The notes under the pieces: generated by a model | Told to the model about the DNA's origin: nothing | The model's database searches: none | What the model saw: only the letters and a program-made list of their open reading frames with translations | Program-made: the position numbers and the translations under genes | In this document: one piece after another, positions 11,521 to 22,634 of the stretch | Layout of the letters: every line of letters starts with the position of its first letter | Position numbering within the stretch: position 1 is the first letter of the stretch | From: Didymodactylos carnosus | Lineage: Eukaryota; Rotifera; Eurotatoria; Philodinida; Philodinidae | Assembly (NCBI GenBank): GCA_905250885.1 | Contig: CAJNOQ010000227.1 | Location: 1-61,863, forward strand | Direction of reading: 5' to 3' | Length of the DNA: 61,863 nucleotides

Positions 11521-13462
11521 TTAACCTTCTTCATCTGGTCTCAAACAATAGTTAACTAACAGAACGAGTATACTATTAATAACCATCGGTATAAGTGCCA
11601 TAACATATTTCAATATTTCACCATATTTTTCGTTTTCAATTCTGTCAACCGCTTTGGCAATTTTTTCTTTTTTATGTACGTCTTGATCGTTAGTATCTAA
11701 ACCAAACGAATTATGCATGAAAAAATCATCGTCATCTAGTTTCATATGTCTCGCGAGATCGTCTTCCACTGGTAATATTCCATCTATGATATGTACAGTA
11801 CCGTCTTTTAAACATACGTCACTATACAATATTTTTTGACATGTTTGCTTTAAACATATTTGTATCAACGTATTTTTTGCCTCATATTCGATATGTAATT
11901 GTTGACCAAATTCTGTTCTGATCGATACAAATTGTTGAATATATAAGTAATCATTGAAAAATATTCGACCAGATTTTCGATATTTTTTCTGTTTATTGTA
12001 TGTCATATAATAATCAACTGTATGACGTCTTAATAAATTCAAATGGAGCTGTGATGAATTTATGTAATAATTTTGTTGTTTAGAAACATATCTATCTGGT
12101 AAATATTGATCGGGTACGATAAAATAAGTTTTTGCATTGATATTCGATTGATATTTCTTTATTAACACTGTAAAAAAATAAAATGTTAAATTTATTTTAG
12201 GATAAATATTACGCGAACATGTTAAACAAGAATCACGTTCTTTTCCCTTCTCTGTTGTTGTTGTTGCAGGTGATATCGACTCATAATGATTGATATAAGA
12301 AAATTGTCTATGAAAATAGTCATTACTTTTTGATGATTCTGTAAGATAATGTAGGATTGTTTGTGTGAAATTTTGATTTGTTGGACAAGTTAATGGTCGA
12401 TCAATGGAATAAAGAATAACTTTATCTACAATCAATGGTGGCATTACTAATCGAATTGTACCACATTCGAAATATATTAGAATACTATCATCTTTATCCG
12501 TACAATCAGTTGAACATTCAATAATGAGTGATGCATTTGATTTCATAAAAATTGCCTGTCGGTTATAAGTTGAGCAAATTTTATTCAAAGAAAATGAACG
12601 ATCTTCGGTGAAGTGATGTGGAAGATCATATATTTTCAAAAGTTCACTATTATTTTTGTTCGATTGATACCAGGATGAGCTGGGAACAAATATAGCACCA
12701 ATGACCATATTCATCATTTGGCATTCATTTGACAGATATTTACAATCCAATTTTTTCACAAAATTCTCCCCACCATCAAACAGATTTTGTTCTAAAATGT
12801 AAATGATATGGTGAAGTTTATCCAGATATTATCATTTACTAAAAGTACCAACTAGTAGGATCGTTTTTCAGAGTTACATCCTATGGGTGTGTAAAAAATG
12901 ATTCTATTATTGCGATAAATGTTTCTAATATCATACCCAAAATTTGTTTTAGATTCGTTGAACGAGATATCAGGTTGATTTCATCATTTGTTATCCACAA
13001 TTCAATTGTGTGATCTGCTGTGTTGTTAACTACTACATTAAAACGAATTTTCAAACGTTGAATGGATATAGGTAAAACATGATGAATTTTTTCTAAATTG
13101 ATAAATTTATTTCGGCAAAATTTTGTTAAATAAATTGGATAAAATTCATTGTCATAACTTAAAGCCGTATTAAGTTCGTTTAAAGTAATTTTTACATTCA
13201 TTTGTTGTTGTTCGTTTAATAGCGATACATTATTGTTAAATATACACGAGCTTTTAATTAAATTCCAATGACGAATTGAACTATAATTCATTGCGATATG
13301 AATTATTCGACAATCAATGACGTTTATACCAACTTTCGGATAAATATCATTAACTAATTTGTCAAGATGCAATTGTAAAGATGTTACATTTAAACCATCG
13401 TATTGGCTGAATGATGAGGATAAAACTATGAAAAAAATTAATAAATGATGGTATAAATACAT
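11521..13462 (-). CDS. Secreted or membrane protein with fasciclin (FAS1)-like repeats, two exons
   Basis: Exons are 12937-13462 and 11521-12791; the intron starts gtatga and ends ttttag, phase 1. The product is 598 residues. It opens with a signal peptide (hydrophobic LLIFFIVLSSSFS, residues about 7-19). It ends with a membrane segment (about 571-591, VMALIPMVINSILVLLV) and a short acidic cytoplasmic tail. The second FAS1-like unit has the two conserved patches of that domain: TYFIVPDQYL (about 397-406, H1-like) and GTVHIIDGILP (about 506-516, H2-like), with RRHTVDYYM between them as in the family's LL.HVV region. A weaker H2-like patch, VDKVILYSIDRPL (about 297-309), suggests a degenerate first unit. 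Several N-glycosylation sequons are present. Such proteins act in cell-matrix or cell-cell adhesion. The FAS1 call rests on pattern only; I cannot name an orthologue. Confidence 0.75.
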
Positions 13463-14454
13463 TAAGAAAGATGTGTAGTGAAAATTTTCTTGTTAGAAAA
13501 TAATCGATGTGATCGCTATAAGTAAGATGCGCGCCGTCCCAAACATTAATTAGATTATTTTAAAGGATGTGGTATAAGCCACATGACCGGTTTTCACAGT
13601 ATTTCTGAAAGAAGCTGGTGAATTTATTGATAGATTTTTGATTGATCTATGCAAAATCACACATGGAGCATTTATGCAATATCTATCTACACACACACAC
13701 ACACACACATTCACTGTGTATGCTGGTTTAAAATGCTTGTCTGTGTTAGAAAAGTCAAGTTTGATTCAAAAATATCGATTTTGTAGCACATCTAATCTTT
13801 CTAATGGTTTAATTTGATTTCCATAGAAATATTTTAATAGTTTTCTATAAAATTCGAAAGAAAAATTTGTTTTTGTTTTTGGTGGCTTTTTGACGAAATA
13901 ATATGTGTAGATGCTGATGAATATGTTTCTCGTAATCGGTAATCATTAGAAAAGTATGAAAGATTTTTCTCTGGTCGTGCAAAAAGCGCAACTTATAGTA
14001 TCAGAAACTTGTTTTACGCTTTTCTCAAAATCGGTCTTTGTGTTCATCCCACTTCTGTCATAGCTATCGATGACGAATTTTTATTTCTACTTTTCTTCTT
14101 ATAGAAATAAAGATTTCTGAAAGGCTTAATAAGGATTGCACAGACTCTTAAAGAAAAATGTTTTCTGTAAATCAGTAAGTGCAAAATTTAAACGCTAATG
14201 TAAAGGTAGTTGATATTATTACGGTTTAAGACCAATCCGAACTCCTTAGCCCTTAAATGGGATGAAATCTTTAAAATGTCTAATTTCTTATTTGATTATT
14301 GTTTTACTTAGAATTTCTGAACCACCTGATAACTGAAAATTTTTATCGTGAATTACATTTGATATGACCGATCATCTGAGCAAGTTTCGTCGAGATTGGA
14401 TTTATTTCGTTGGAAATAGATTTTCTAATGGAACCAATGCCTCAACAGCAAAAT
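13463..14454. other. Intergenic with a short CA microsatellite
   Basis: No gene seen. A run of about eleven AC units lies near 13689-13709. The rest is AT-rich flank between two minus-strand genes. Confidence 0.55.
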
Positions 14455-14778
14455 GGCATATCACCGAATCGAAAAATTTCAAAAGTTTGTTCGGTTGAAA
14501 CCGATTGCAGATTCGTCTTCTCCATGGTTGATTATGTGGTACACAATAACTTTTGAATCGGGGTACTTTAGAAAAAATTTTTTTCATGGTCTTGCTCAAA
14601 AATTTTTCAAAATGTTACCGTATGGGACCAAAGGCAAAACGATGTCGAAAATTTTTTCTAAATAAAGTACCCCGATCCAGAAGTTATCGCGTACCACATA
14701 ATCAACCATGGAGAAGACGAATCTGCAATCGATTTTAACCGAACAAGCTTTTAAAATTTTTCGATCCGGTGATATGCC
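14455..14778. repeat. Long inverted repeat (MITE- or hairpin-like), about 324 bp
   Basis: The left arm starts GGCATATCACCGAATCGAAA at 14455. The right arm is its near-identical reverse complement ending at 14778, and similarity continues for about 130 bases on each side. The arms share CAGATTCGTCTTCTCCATGG and TTGATTATGTGGTAC, then CGGGGTACTTTA. The central part, about 60-80 bp, contains CAAAATGTTACCGTATGGGA. No clean target-site duplication is visible. The right end lies one base past the stop codon of the CK1-gamma gene, so a transcript of that gene would contain a very long stem in its 3' end. Open frames here are by-products of the repeat. Confidence 0.85.
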
Positions 14779-14779
14779 T

Positions 14780-15976
14780 TTACCGTTTTGTTTTAATCGA
14801 GAACGTACAACAGCAACAATCGATATCAGTGACAACCACAATTCTATTTCGTTTATTTTTTTTAATGTTATTCAATGTTTCATAACGTAATTCATTAACA
14901 ATAACATTACAACTTCGATAAAATGTTTTCGTCTGTGTGCCGTCTACTATGTTTCCAAACTGATCATGCTCGGCATCGTTCATTTTCATCACTGTGGTTA
15001 ATTCATCACTTGTATCCATTCTTCTTGGAATAAATTCAATTATTTTTTCTGTTGTCCAATCGAATACTCGATCATTTTTGAATCCCTTTGTTTCCAATAC
15101 TGTGTGAAATAATTGTTTCAAATAATTATAATCGGGTGTATCATAAAATTCTAACTCTCTAACATGATGAAAATATTTGATAAATTCATTTGGCGCACCT
15201 TCGCACAACGATTCAATAGCTAAACTCCGTTTCATATTAGCTAATTTTTCTAAACGTTTTTTAGGCATGCTTTCTTTGATATTTTGCCATGGAAGTTTTC
15301 CATGCAAAAAATAGATTATCATATAACCTAATGATTCTAAATCATCTCGACGTGAATATTCTCTTCCGAGATGAACATTGACGCTCATAAATCTTGTGGT
15401 ACCAACTAATGGTTTATTTTCTTTATACGGTATATGTAAACCGGTGACGGAATTAATATACTCTTTTGCTAGACCAAAATCAATAATGTGTATCACATTT
15501 TCTGTTTGTTGAGAACTTCTTCCGATACAAAAATTGGCGGGTTTAATATCGCGAAACAGAATATATTTTGAATGAATTGTTTCTAAACGATCTAATAACT
15601 GTAAGCCAATCATAACGATTGTTTTTAATGTAAATCTTCTGCCACGAGAATCGAATAACTTTGCTAGACTTGAACCCAAATAATCCATAACTAACGTACA
15701 CATATCGGACACTTGACCAAAATAAAATATTCGTGGAATACCTTCATTATCACCGAGGGTTTTATAACAATTATATTCAGTTTCCAAACGTGGGCGATAA
15801 GCCGGAGACATCAGTTCTATTTTAACAGCTACGTTATCCGACGTTATACTATCGCGTCCAAGACGAATTTCTCCAAAAACACCTCGATCAATAACAGGGC
15901 CAATAATAAATCGATTATCTAGTATTAAAGGGGAATCCGAGTTGCTACAATGCTGATCGAAACTGTCTTTGGGCAT
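14780..15976 (-). CDS. Casein kinase I gamma-like Ser/Thr kinase, intronless
   Basis: Predicted kinase of 398 residues. Visible motifs: the glycine-rich loop DRGVFGE (30-36), VAVK with the catalytic Lys at 52, the catalytic loop FRDIKPANF with Asp 143, DFG with Asp 166 in HIIDFGLAKEY, and the CK1-type RFMSVNVHLGREYSRRDDLE where other kinases have APE. The gamma class is indicated by FDSRGRRFTLKT, the helical region around LPWQNIKES, and four consecutive cysteines (387-390) near a basic C-terminus; CK1-gamma proteins are membrane-anchored by palmitoylation of such a cluster. The usual YRD of the family is FRD here. There is no intron, which is unusual in this window and allows a retrocopy origin, but the frame is intact and all catalytic residues are kept. 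A long inverted repeat begins immediately after the stop codon. Confidence 0.92.
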   Translation of the reverse strand: MPKDSFDQHCSNSDSPLILDNRFIIGPVIDRGVFGEIRLGRDSITSDNVAVKIELMSPAYRPRLETEYNCYKTLGDNEGIPRIFYFGQVSDMCTLVMDYLGSSLAKLFDSRGRRFTLKTIVMIGLQLLDRLETIHSKYILFRDIKPANFCIGRSSQQTENVIHIIDFGLAKEYINSVTGLHIPYKENKPLVGTTRFMSVNVHLGREYSRRDDLESLGYMIIYFLHGKLPWQNIKESMPKKRLEKLANMKRSLAIESLCEGAPNEFIKYFHHVRELEFYDTPDYNYLKQLFHTVLETKGFKNDRVFDWTTEKIIEFIPRRMDTSDELTTVMKMNDAEHDQFGNIVDGTQTKTFYRSCNVIVNELRYETLNNIKKNKRNRIVVVTDIDCCCCTFSIKTKR

Positions 15977-17748
15977 TCTTTTCTTTAGCTTTGTCAGATA
16001 TCGCAGAAAGTTATTCAGTGAGAGGGAATTTGTTTGGCGCAGTTTACTAGCAAGATCTTTTAATTTTATTGAATAGCAGCAAAAAGTTTGTATAAAAAAA
16101 AGAAAATTCTATAGCATCAGTGAGCTTTTTATCAAATTAAAATAGATAGATACTCCCTAATTATACATCCGGATGTATGGTTTTTAGGATATGATTCTCT
16201 GGTATGGCATATCATAAATAATACTGCCAAAGCAAGAAAAACGAAAATATGGCTTACATGATTTATCTTCTTCCATTGCATTGTGATCTAAACAACAGAT
16301 AGACTCAACAACAGAATCTTCCACAATTTAGTAAAACTTGGTGCTTGCTGTTATCTATTATGTCTCTGAAATATCTTCTGAACAAACATCGCAAATAAAA
16401 AATCATATCAGACTTGTGCCCTTATGATACTTTTTTATAATGTGTAAAAACTTGTGATTTTATATGTTTTAAAACAAGCATTTGTTTTTCATTACATACT
16501 TATTCATTTGTACAAAGTAAGACGCTGTACTTTTAGAAAAAAACTTGTTATGAATTTCTGGATGTGACAAAACAGAAATTAGTAATAAATTTTGATCGTA
16601 TATGTTTTTTCTACTGGAAGAGAACTGAAGTTTTACTTATTATTCGATATAGAGGCTTTTTATGGTTTTTCGTTTCTGAATGAATGAATGCACCATTTCA
16701 CTATTCGATCAAGAAAATACAAATACTTTTTTTATTAAGCTTAAGAGTTTTCAAAGTGTATTTAGAAACATTATAACAAGGTTTTAATAGGAAGTAGTGT
16801 TAATACTATATATCATGCTTATAGAGGCGATACGTTGCAGATTTCTTACGCTTACAAAATCCGAATAATATCGTAATTTTTACGAAGATTTATCCAAATC
16901 TTTTTCTTAGATACAGATATTATATGATCATGCATATCTCGATCATTATCACATTTATCTGCATTGTATTATTATTCAACCAGTTTCCAACAATTCTGAG
17001 TCAAAAGGTAACCTATAAAAAATTTCAATTGCTGCTTAAAGATTCTTAGCTATTAGAGATCATCACAGACCGACAAAACTCATGGGAGCCCGCGAGTTCC
17101 CATGAAGCGAGATGGGCCAACTTTTTTGAAGCGTGTCTACGGGCTAAACTTGGTCGGGCCGTGATCTGAAGGTCCGCATACGGATCCAGCCTTTTTTTCA
17201 CGAAAGGCGATAAAATTACAGTGCAACACCTAATCAAGATTAAATGCGGAAAAACGACGCCTTGTTCTCTTGAAAATGTCACTGGCGAAGTTGGCTTTCT
17301 TTTGAGCATCCATGCTAGATATTAGTAATGCTAATCACTATAATTTTGGGCTAATCACCAGGCCTTTCTTATGTTCTCATAATAATCTACATTCTGCGGA
17401 CTAGTCCAGTCCACAAGTCTGTTCACAAAAAAGTTCGTTTTTTTTCAGACCGGACTGAGCCAAAATTTATGAGTCCGTATACGGGTCTGGTCGTAAAAAA
17501 GACCCGAGACGATTACTGTTGACTATATAAAATAAAACTGGTTACATTCAAGGTTGAACCAAGCTGTAGAGAGAGCAGCGGAGATGCTTGGCACTTCACT
17601 ACGAAGTTTTATCTAACTTTTTTCAACGAAATTTTTCCACGGTAGAAAAAAACAGATGCTTTGTTTAAAAAATTTTTGCTGCTATAAAAGCGAAAGAACT
17701 GTTTAGTTATAGAATTTACTGATACAAACCTTTCTTATTTTGTAGAAG
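15977..17748. other. Intergenic, no confident gene
   Basis: Upstream of the CK1-gamma gene (minus) and of the small gene at 17749 (plus). The stretch 17050-17310 is clearly richer in G and C than its surroundings and holds an open frame on the minus strand with no family resemblance. Partly matching pieces (ccgcatacggatccagcc near 17173 and ccgtatacgggtctggtc near 17473) suggest a decayed repeat between about 17060 and 17520. Confidence 0.5.
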
Positions 17749-18122
17749 ATGGAAAAACCTAAAATGACAGTGTCATCTGATAAAGGTATGTCTTTATTTA
17801 CTGCTGAAATATTTCAAACTTTGTTGATGTGCTTATATTTTTCATATTGAAAGGTTTGAATTCGGACGATTTTATAGAATCGATTCACTCTGATACATTT
17901 GATACGCGTAATATTAAAATTAAGTTTAACAATATCAACGATAAAAGTGCGTCCACAACAAAATCAAAATCAACAAAGATAGGAGACACTCAACACAAGA
18001 AAGTTCGTAAAAAAATCTAATATAGGACAATTTCAACAATCCTTCTACTTTCTGTTTAGGTACCCGAAAACTTTCAGTTTCCAAAAGTTGATGGTTCAGG
18101 TGGTGGTAAAAAAGAACTCTAG
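17749..18122 (+). CDS. Small protein of unknown function, 82 residues, three exons
   Basis: Exons are 17749-17785, 17854-18002 and 18060-18122. Phases agree (1, then 0). The introns are 68 and 57 bp, start gtatgt and gttcgt, and end aaag and tttag. The product begins MEKPKMTVSSDKGLNSDDF, is hydrophilic and Ser/Lys/Asp-rich, and ends with VPENFQFPKVDGSGGGKKEL. No signal peptide or membrane segment is present. The second donor is unusual (gttcgt). If it is not used, the frame runs only five codons further to a stop (VRKKI), giving a 67-residue variant. An acceptor-like ttttgtag just before the start codon suggests a 5' untranslated exon further upstream. I do not recognise the family; that it is a real gene is an inference from the clean exon structure. 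Confidence 0.55.
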
Positions 18123-20198
18123 TAACTTGTTAACAATTTACCAATTGATAATCACTTTAGTCACGCATAAGCCAGTTAAGTCTTAGCAAGCAATGTATAA
18201 GACAAAACTAAAACTAGAAAAAACTTCAAAATATTATTTTTGGTAGTTTCTGAGTTGTTTCTCCCGCTAGTAGAGTGCTTTTTTTATTAGTAAATGAGTA
18301 GTTGTTGTTTTTGTTACGAGAATCAGACGACATTTTTAGTAAAGTTTGGTTACTTGATATCTCGTAGTTATTGAAACTTTTTATATTTCAAAATCAGTAA
18401 CTAGACGTTTCGAGATTGACTCAACCACTTCGTCGGCGATTTTAAAACAAATAAACTAAGTAAAAATCTATTTTTATAGTTAAAAAAGCTAGCTCGATTT
18501 CGATAGTCGTAAATACAATTTAAAACCATGACTTATCTACATTTTTAAACTCATCACTCATGTACCAATACATATGAACTTCATAACTCGAAACATGAAC
18601 ATACTTGTCACAAATAAAAACGCCGAACAAAACCTTTAAAAGGAAAAAATTTTCTGTTAAGTAGAATCGCTGTACCTTCGAACAGTGTAAACTTTCAAAA
18701 ATCAGTCCAGAATACACTTATACACTGCAAAAATGTGTTATTTAATAAAGACCATCATCCCCAGGTAACATGGAAGTATTCCTGTGGCTCATTCTCATGT
18801 ACAGCCACCCGAAATCACCTCTCATAGGCCGTCAATTTCAGAACTAATTCAACATAACACTTTGAATAACACATTTATGCAATGTGTAATAGCTCTTGCT
18901 GCCAGTTCGACGGGGTGTCAGTAGCTTCTTGCTGCTACCACGGGGGTGTCAATAGCCATTCCGTAAGTTTATGGTAGAATCTGCTTTGTACACGACTATC
19001 TTTTTGCATAGCTGCATTATCCTGCACTACTGTTCACCATGATACAGGTAGAACTGAAATTCTATTGGAACATTAACTTTATAGTGTAGACACCTTCAAC
19101 TTTAACTTTCAATCAATTATCTCAGAGTTAAAAGAGAAAAATGTATGGTGTAGACCAGGCCAAAGATAATCAATCAAAAAAATCAGCGAGATAAGCGGCA
19201 TTACTTATTGGTCGAAAGAAGGGCGGTCATATTAATCGATGTTTTAACCCTTCCAGGACCGATTTATTTCGAGCAATAATTACAAATTTCTCAACTTTTC
19301 AAAAATGATTGAGATCTTAATCCACTTGAATTTATTTCTGTATCAATCTTCCTCTTTGTAGCAATCTAAGGGCTATATATAGGGCGATAACAAAACGTTT
19401 ACTTCGAAGAGACGAGAAAAAATTCGAATTTTCCTGTGTTAGACAACGTGAAATTTTAATGACATTTTAAACCGTCACCGGTCCCGAAAGGGTTAACGTT
19501 GCCGTGTAGTAAGAAGTTTCATTGATACATAGTCAAGATACACACTAGGACTTGTGATTTATCATGAATTCTGCTGTGTCTCTTAAGTGGTGGGATACCC
19601 TTAACCGGTGAATACCGGACTGAAAACTAAGAATAAGACGCCACAATCAACGTAAACTCACGATGACACTAGCGACTTAAGTCTAGCTTTCAGCCCTAGC
19701 GTATTGACCCACTGATATTGTCCGTTTGAAACTATCGCTTTTCTGTGTCATCATTATGGTTGCATCCATAGCAACATACACTAAGTGCAGACACTAACTC
19801 AGCGAAGTGCAAAATGCATAAAGTCTAAGTCGAGAAGCCGTGTATTGGAAAACGTCGTATTTTAATTGTTGATTTAGACTGAAAAAACGAAACGTTTCCA
19901 CCATATGGGACCTTTTATATTTAAAGTTTTTCTATCCTTGTATCGTAAATTTATATCTCGCGTTCTAATCGTTTTGTACATCAATGGCTGGTAGACTCTA
20001 AGTTATTAATATTATATACCACTCAACTCATCCCTCTGGCTATACTGCTCTTATTTGTTCTTCTCTTTTGAAAAAGGTGTATTCACCTGCATGAAACAGC
20101 TCTCAACTTCTGAGTGCCGCCATTTACATTTCAGCAGTATAGATTTTTTTGTTTCTCTTGAATCTCTGTACTCTGCGCAATCATTATTGACTCTGCAT
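18123..20198. other. Intergenic, no gene recognised
   Basis: AT-rich. Contains a degenerate CGAAACG-type structured motif at about 18404-18440 (listed separately). Near 18908-18950 the phrase cgggg(t)gtcag/aatagc is imperfectly duplicated. No coding exon was identified. Confidence 0.5.
18404..18440 (-). repeat. Degenerate hammerhead-like CGACGAAG...CGAAACG motif
   Basis: On the minus strand: CCGACGAAG, then a short hairpin (TTGAGTCAA core), then CGAAACGTCTAG. The layout matches the stem-bounded CTGATGAAG...CGAAACG motif seen more completely near 31251-31280. The CTGATGA box is altered, so this copy would not be expected to be catalytic. Confidence 0.4.
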
Positions 20199-20719
20199 CA
20201 GAGTTGTCAGGTGCTCATATCAGGCCAGAAATGCGGAAAATTGTAGAAGAAAAACGGAAATACATTTTCATGGTCTAACTTTATTCTTTTTCACGCGCAG
20301 AGAGTCAGAAAGATATTTTCTCTAGCACTTTGTGGTTTTACTCAAACACAAGAGAACAACAGACAGAAGTGTAAGTTTCGATTTTAATTAACACGTTGTG
20401 TTTTCTGACTATATTTTTTATTAGAATGAATAAGTTTAAGTAGTTTTGCCGTTGATAAGAAATAATTATAAATTTCAATGCATGATAACGATGAGTTTCG
20501 AACTCAACTGCAATGATTTCTGTTCACATACGATTTCTTTTATCGTCAAATAAATTCATGGCAGAAGAATGGGGAAGAGAATCCTCAATAGATAGAAAAC
20601 TTTTTTTAAATCTTATATGAACAGGGGAAAAACCGTAAAAGTAGAAAATGTGAACAAATCGCGGAAAAGCTCAAAAATCCGGAATTTGTCCGCAAAATAC
20701 GGACCATCTGGCAACTCTG
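20199..20719. mobile_element. hAT-like non-autonomous DNA element, 521 bp
   Basis: The left end reads CAGAGTTGTCAGGTG and the right end, reversed, CAGAGTTGCCAGATG: a 15-bp terminal inverted repeat with two mismatches, of the CAGAG type common in the hAT superfamily. Flanking 8-mers are ctctgcat (20191-20198) and cgctgcac (20720-20727), six of eight identical, consistent with an aged 8-bp target duplication. Subterminal regions share aatgcggaaaattg/aatccggaattt-like phrases. No transposase frame is present. It lies just 5' of WDSUB1. Confidence 0.7.
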
Positions 20720-20856
20720 CGCTGCACTCATATTCCACGGTTTTTTGCTAAATCTGAACGACTTATTGCTGCCGTCTTTGAGTATGATCTCAGCATTGTT
20801 TGCTATTAAAGTAATTCTTAATTAAAATAAACTTTTTCTTATCTATTTAGTTTCAG

Positions 20857-22634
20857 ATGGAGTCTGACAAATTGTGCATAAAACTCCTTCATACACTGTA
20901 TGGTCATTCATCCGATGTAAATTCATGTATATTTTCACCCAATCTGTTGGCTTCGTGTTCGTCAGATAAAACTGTACGTTGTTGGAATTTGGAAACATTA
21001 ACTGAGAATGAATCCATATCTCCATTAAAAAAACACACATATCAAGTACATTGTGTATCTTTTTCACCTATTGAACGATATAATTATTTAGCATCGGTAT
21101 CAACCGATGGTACCTGTCTATTATGGGATTGCAAAAGTGGTAGTGTCATCAAGAAGATTCAACATGAAAGTCAATCACCTCTTCGAGTATGTCAATTTTC
21201 ATCGGATGGCTTATTGCTAGCAACGGGTATGTCAAACTTTTTGTGAACAATTAAGAACAAAAATACTTCGATCAGTTACGGTTTGTTTTCATGCATAATC
21301 GACATTTCTAATTCATATTTATTTAATGTTCTTGTTTAGCTGGCGACGATGAACTTATTAATTTATGGGATATAGAAAACGACAAATCATCCAGTATGAA
21401 GCCAGTTAAAACATTTACAGGCCATTCAGCAACAATTGTTACATTAAAATTTATATTCAATAATCAATATTTGATCTCTGGGTCGTTCTACGGCGATATT
21501 AAATTATGGATGGTCAGTACATCTTATAATGCTGCACTTCATTTTGAACGAGAAGCGCACGATTTAGGCGTTACGTGTTTAGACACAAAATATTGTTCTG
21601 TTGTAAAGACCGAAACAGTTGTAGTTGAATCTGTTGTTAAACAAGATGTAAAACCTACCAAACAAGATAAAAATAAGAAACATAGTGCAAAAAAAACAGA
21701 AGATAATCCAATACAACAAGAACAAGAACAACGATATCGCACAGATGAATATGAATTGATTGCGTCGGGTGGAAACGATAATAAAGTCAAATTGTGGCAT
21801 GCAACATCCACTTCATTGAAATATGTTCGGACATTATCTCAGCACTCATGTGCTGTTATGTGTGTAGCGTATTCACCAATAGATTCGAGTCATCTGTTAG
21901 CTTCGGGTAGCGGTGATAAAACAATTATCATCTGGGATTATATTTCCGGACAAATATTAACACAATTTGAAGCACATGAACGTTATGTGACTACGTGTTC
22001 ATTTTCATTTGATGGAAAACTGTTAGTTAGTGGCTCAAATGACCGCTTAGTAAAATTATGGACAATTATAAGAGATGAAAATCAAAATCCGAATCAAAAT
22101 TCGACCTCTTCCTACGAACATCCTTTACCAATAGATGAATGGACCAATGACACAGTTGAACAGTGGTTAAAAGAGATTGGTATTAAACAGCATAAAGAAT
22201 TACTCAATGGTAAAGATTTATTGAACAAATCGGATATGGAAATAATTGATTTATTTCAAATAGATTCAAATAGTTGTGAAGTATTTCTCAAGGAATTAAA
22301 TCGTGTGAGACATAAATATTTTATTGAACAATTACGATCAACAACAGCGAAAATAAACAAAACAGGATTAATGAATCATACCAGTGATATTTTACCAAAC
22401 GAATTCATTTGTCCAATAACGCACGAATTAATGTTAGAACCAACATGTGCATCTGATGGTTATAGTTATGAAAAACATGCTATTGAAGAATGGATATTAC
22501 AAAAGAAAACCAGTCCTATTACAAATCTACCATTGAAATATCAGTTGTTATATCCTAATAAAATATTAAAAATGCTCATTGAGAAACATTTTATGCAAAA
22601 TAATGTGAATGACAAGATGGAACAGGTGAAATAG
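20857..22634 (+). CDS. WDSUB1: WD-repeat, SAM and U-box domain protein (WDSUB1-like), two exons
   Basis: Exons are 20857-21226 and 21340-22634 (intron gtatgt...tttag, phase 1). The product is 554 residues. Seven WD40 repeats fill residues 1 to about 370 (GHSSDVNSCIFSP, CSSDKTVRCWN, STDGTCLLWD, GAGDDELINLWD, GSGDKTIIIWD, GSNDRLVKLWT). A SAM domain follows at about 387-448 (WTNDTVEQWLKEIGI). A U-box lies at about 474-545 (LPNEFICPITHELMLEPT, CASDGYSYEKHAIEEW). This order is diagnostic of WDSUB1. The U-box implies E3 ubiquitin-ligase activity, but the substrate is unknown. It is longer than the 476-residue human protein, mainly because of a Lys/Gln-rich insert (about 210-260) inside the fifth WD repeat. 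An acceptor (ctatttag) lies just 5' of the start codon, so a 5' untranslated exon is likely. Confidence 0.95.

Noticed and set aside
14402..14890. Five overlapping open frames on both strands
   Set aside because: They are mirror images produced by the long inverted repeat; no codon pattern or family resemblance.
17046..17309. Minus-strand frame with higher GC (87 codons)
   Set aside because: No recognisable motif; the region looks like a decayed repeat with partial internal duplication.
20055..20246. Short plus-strand frame before WDSUB1
   Set aside because: It overlaps the left end of the hAT-like element and has no family resemblance.
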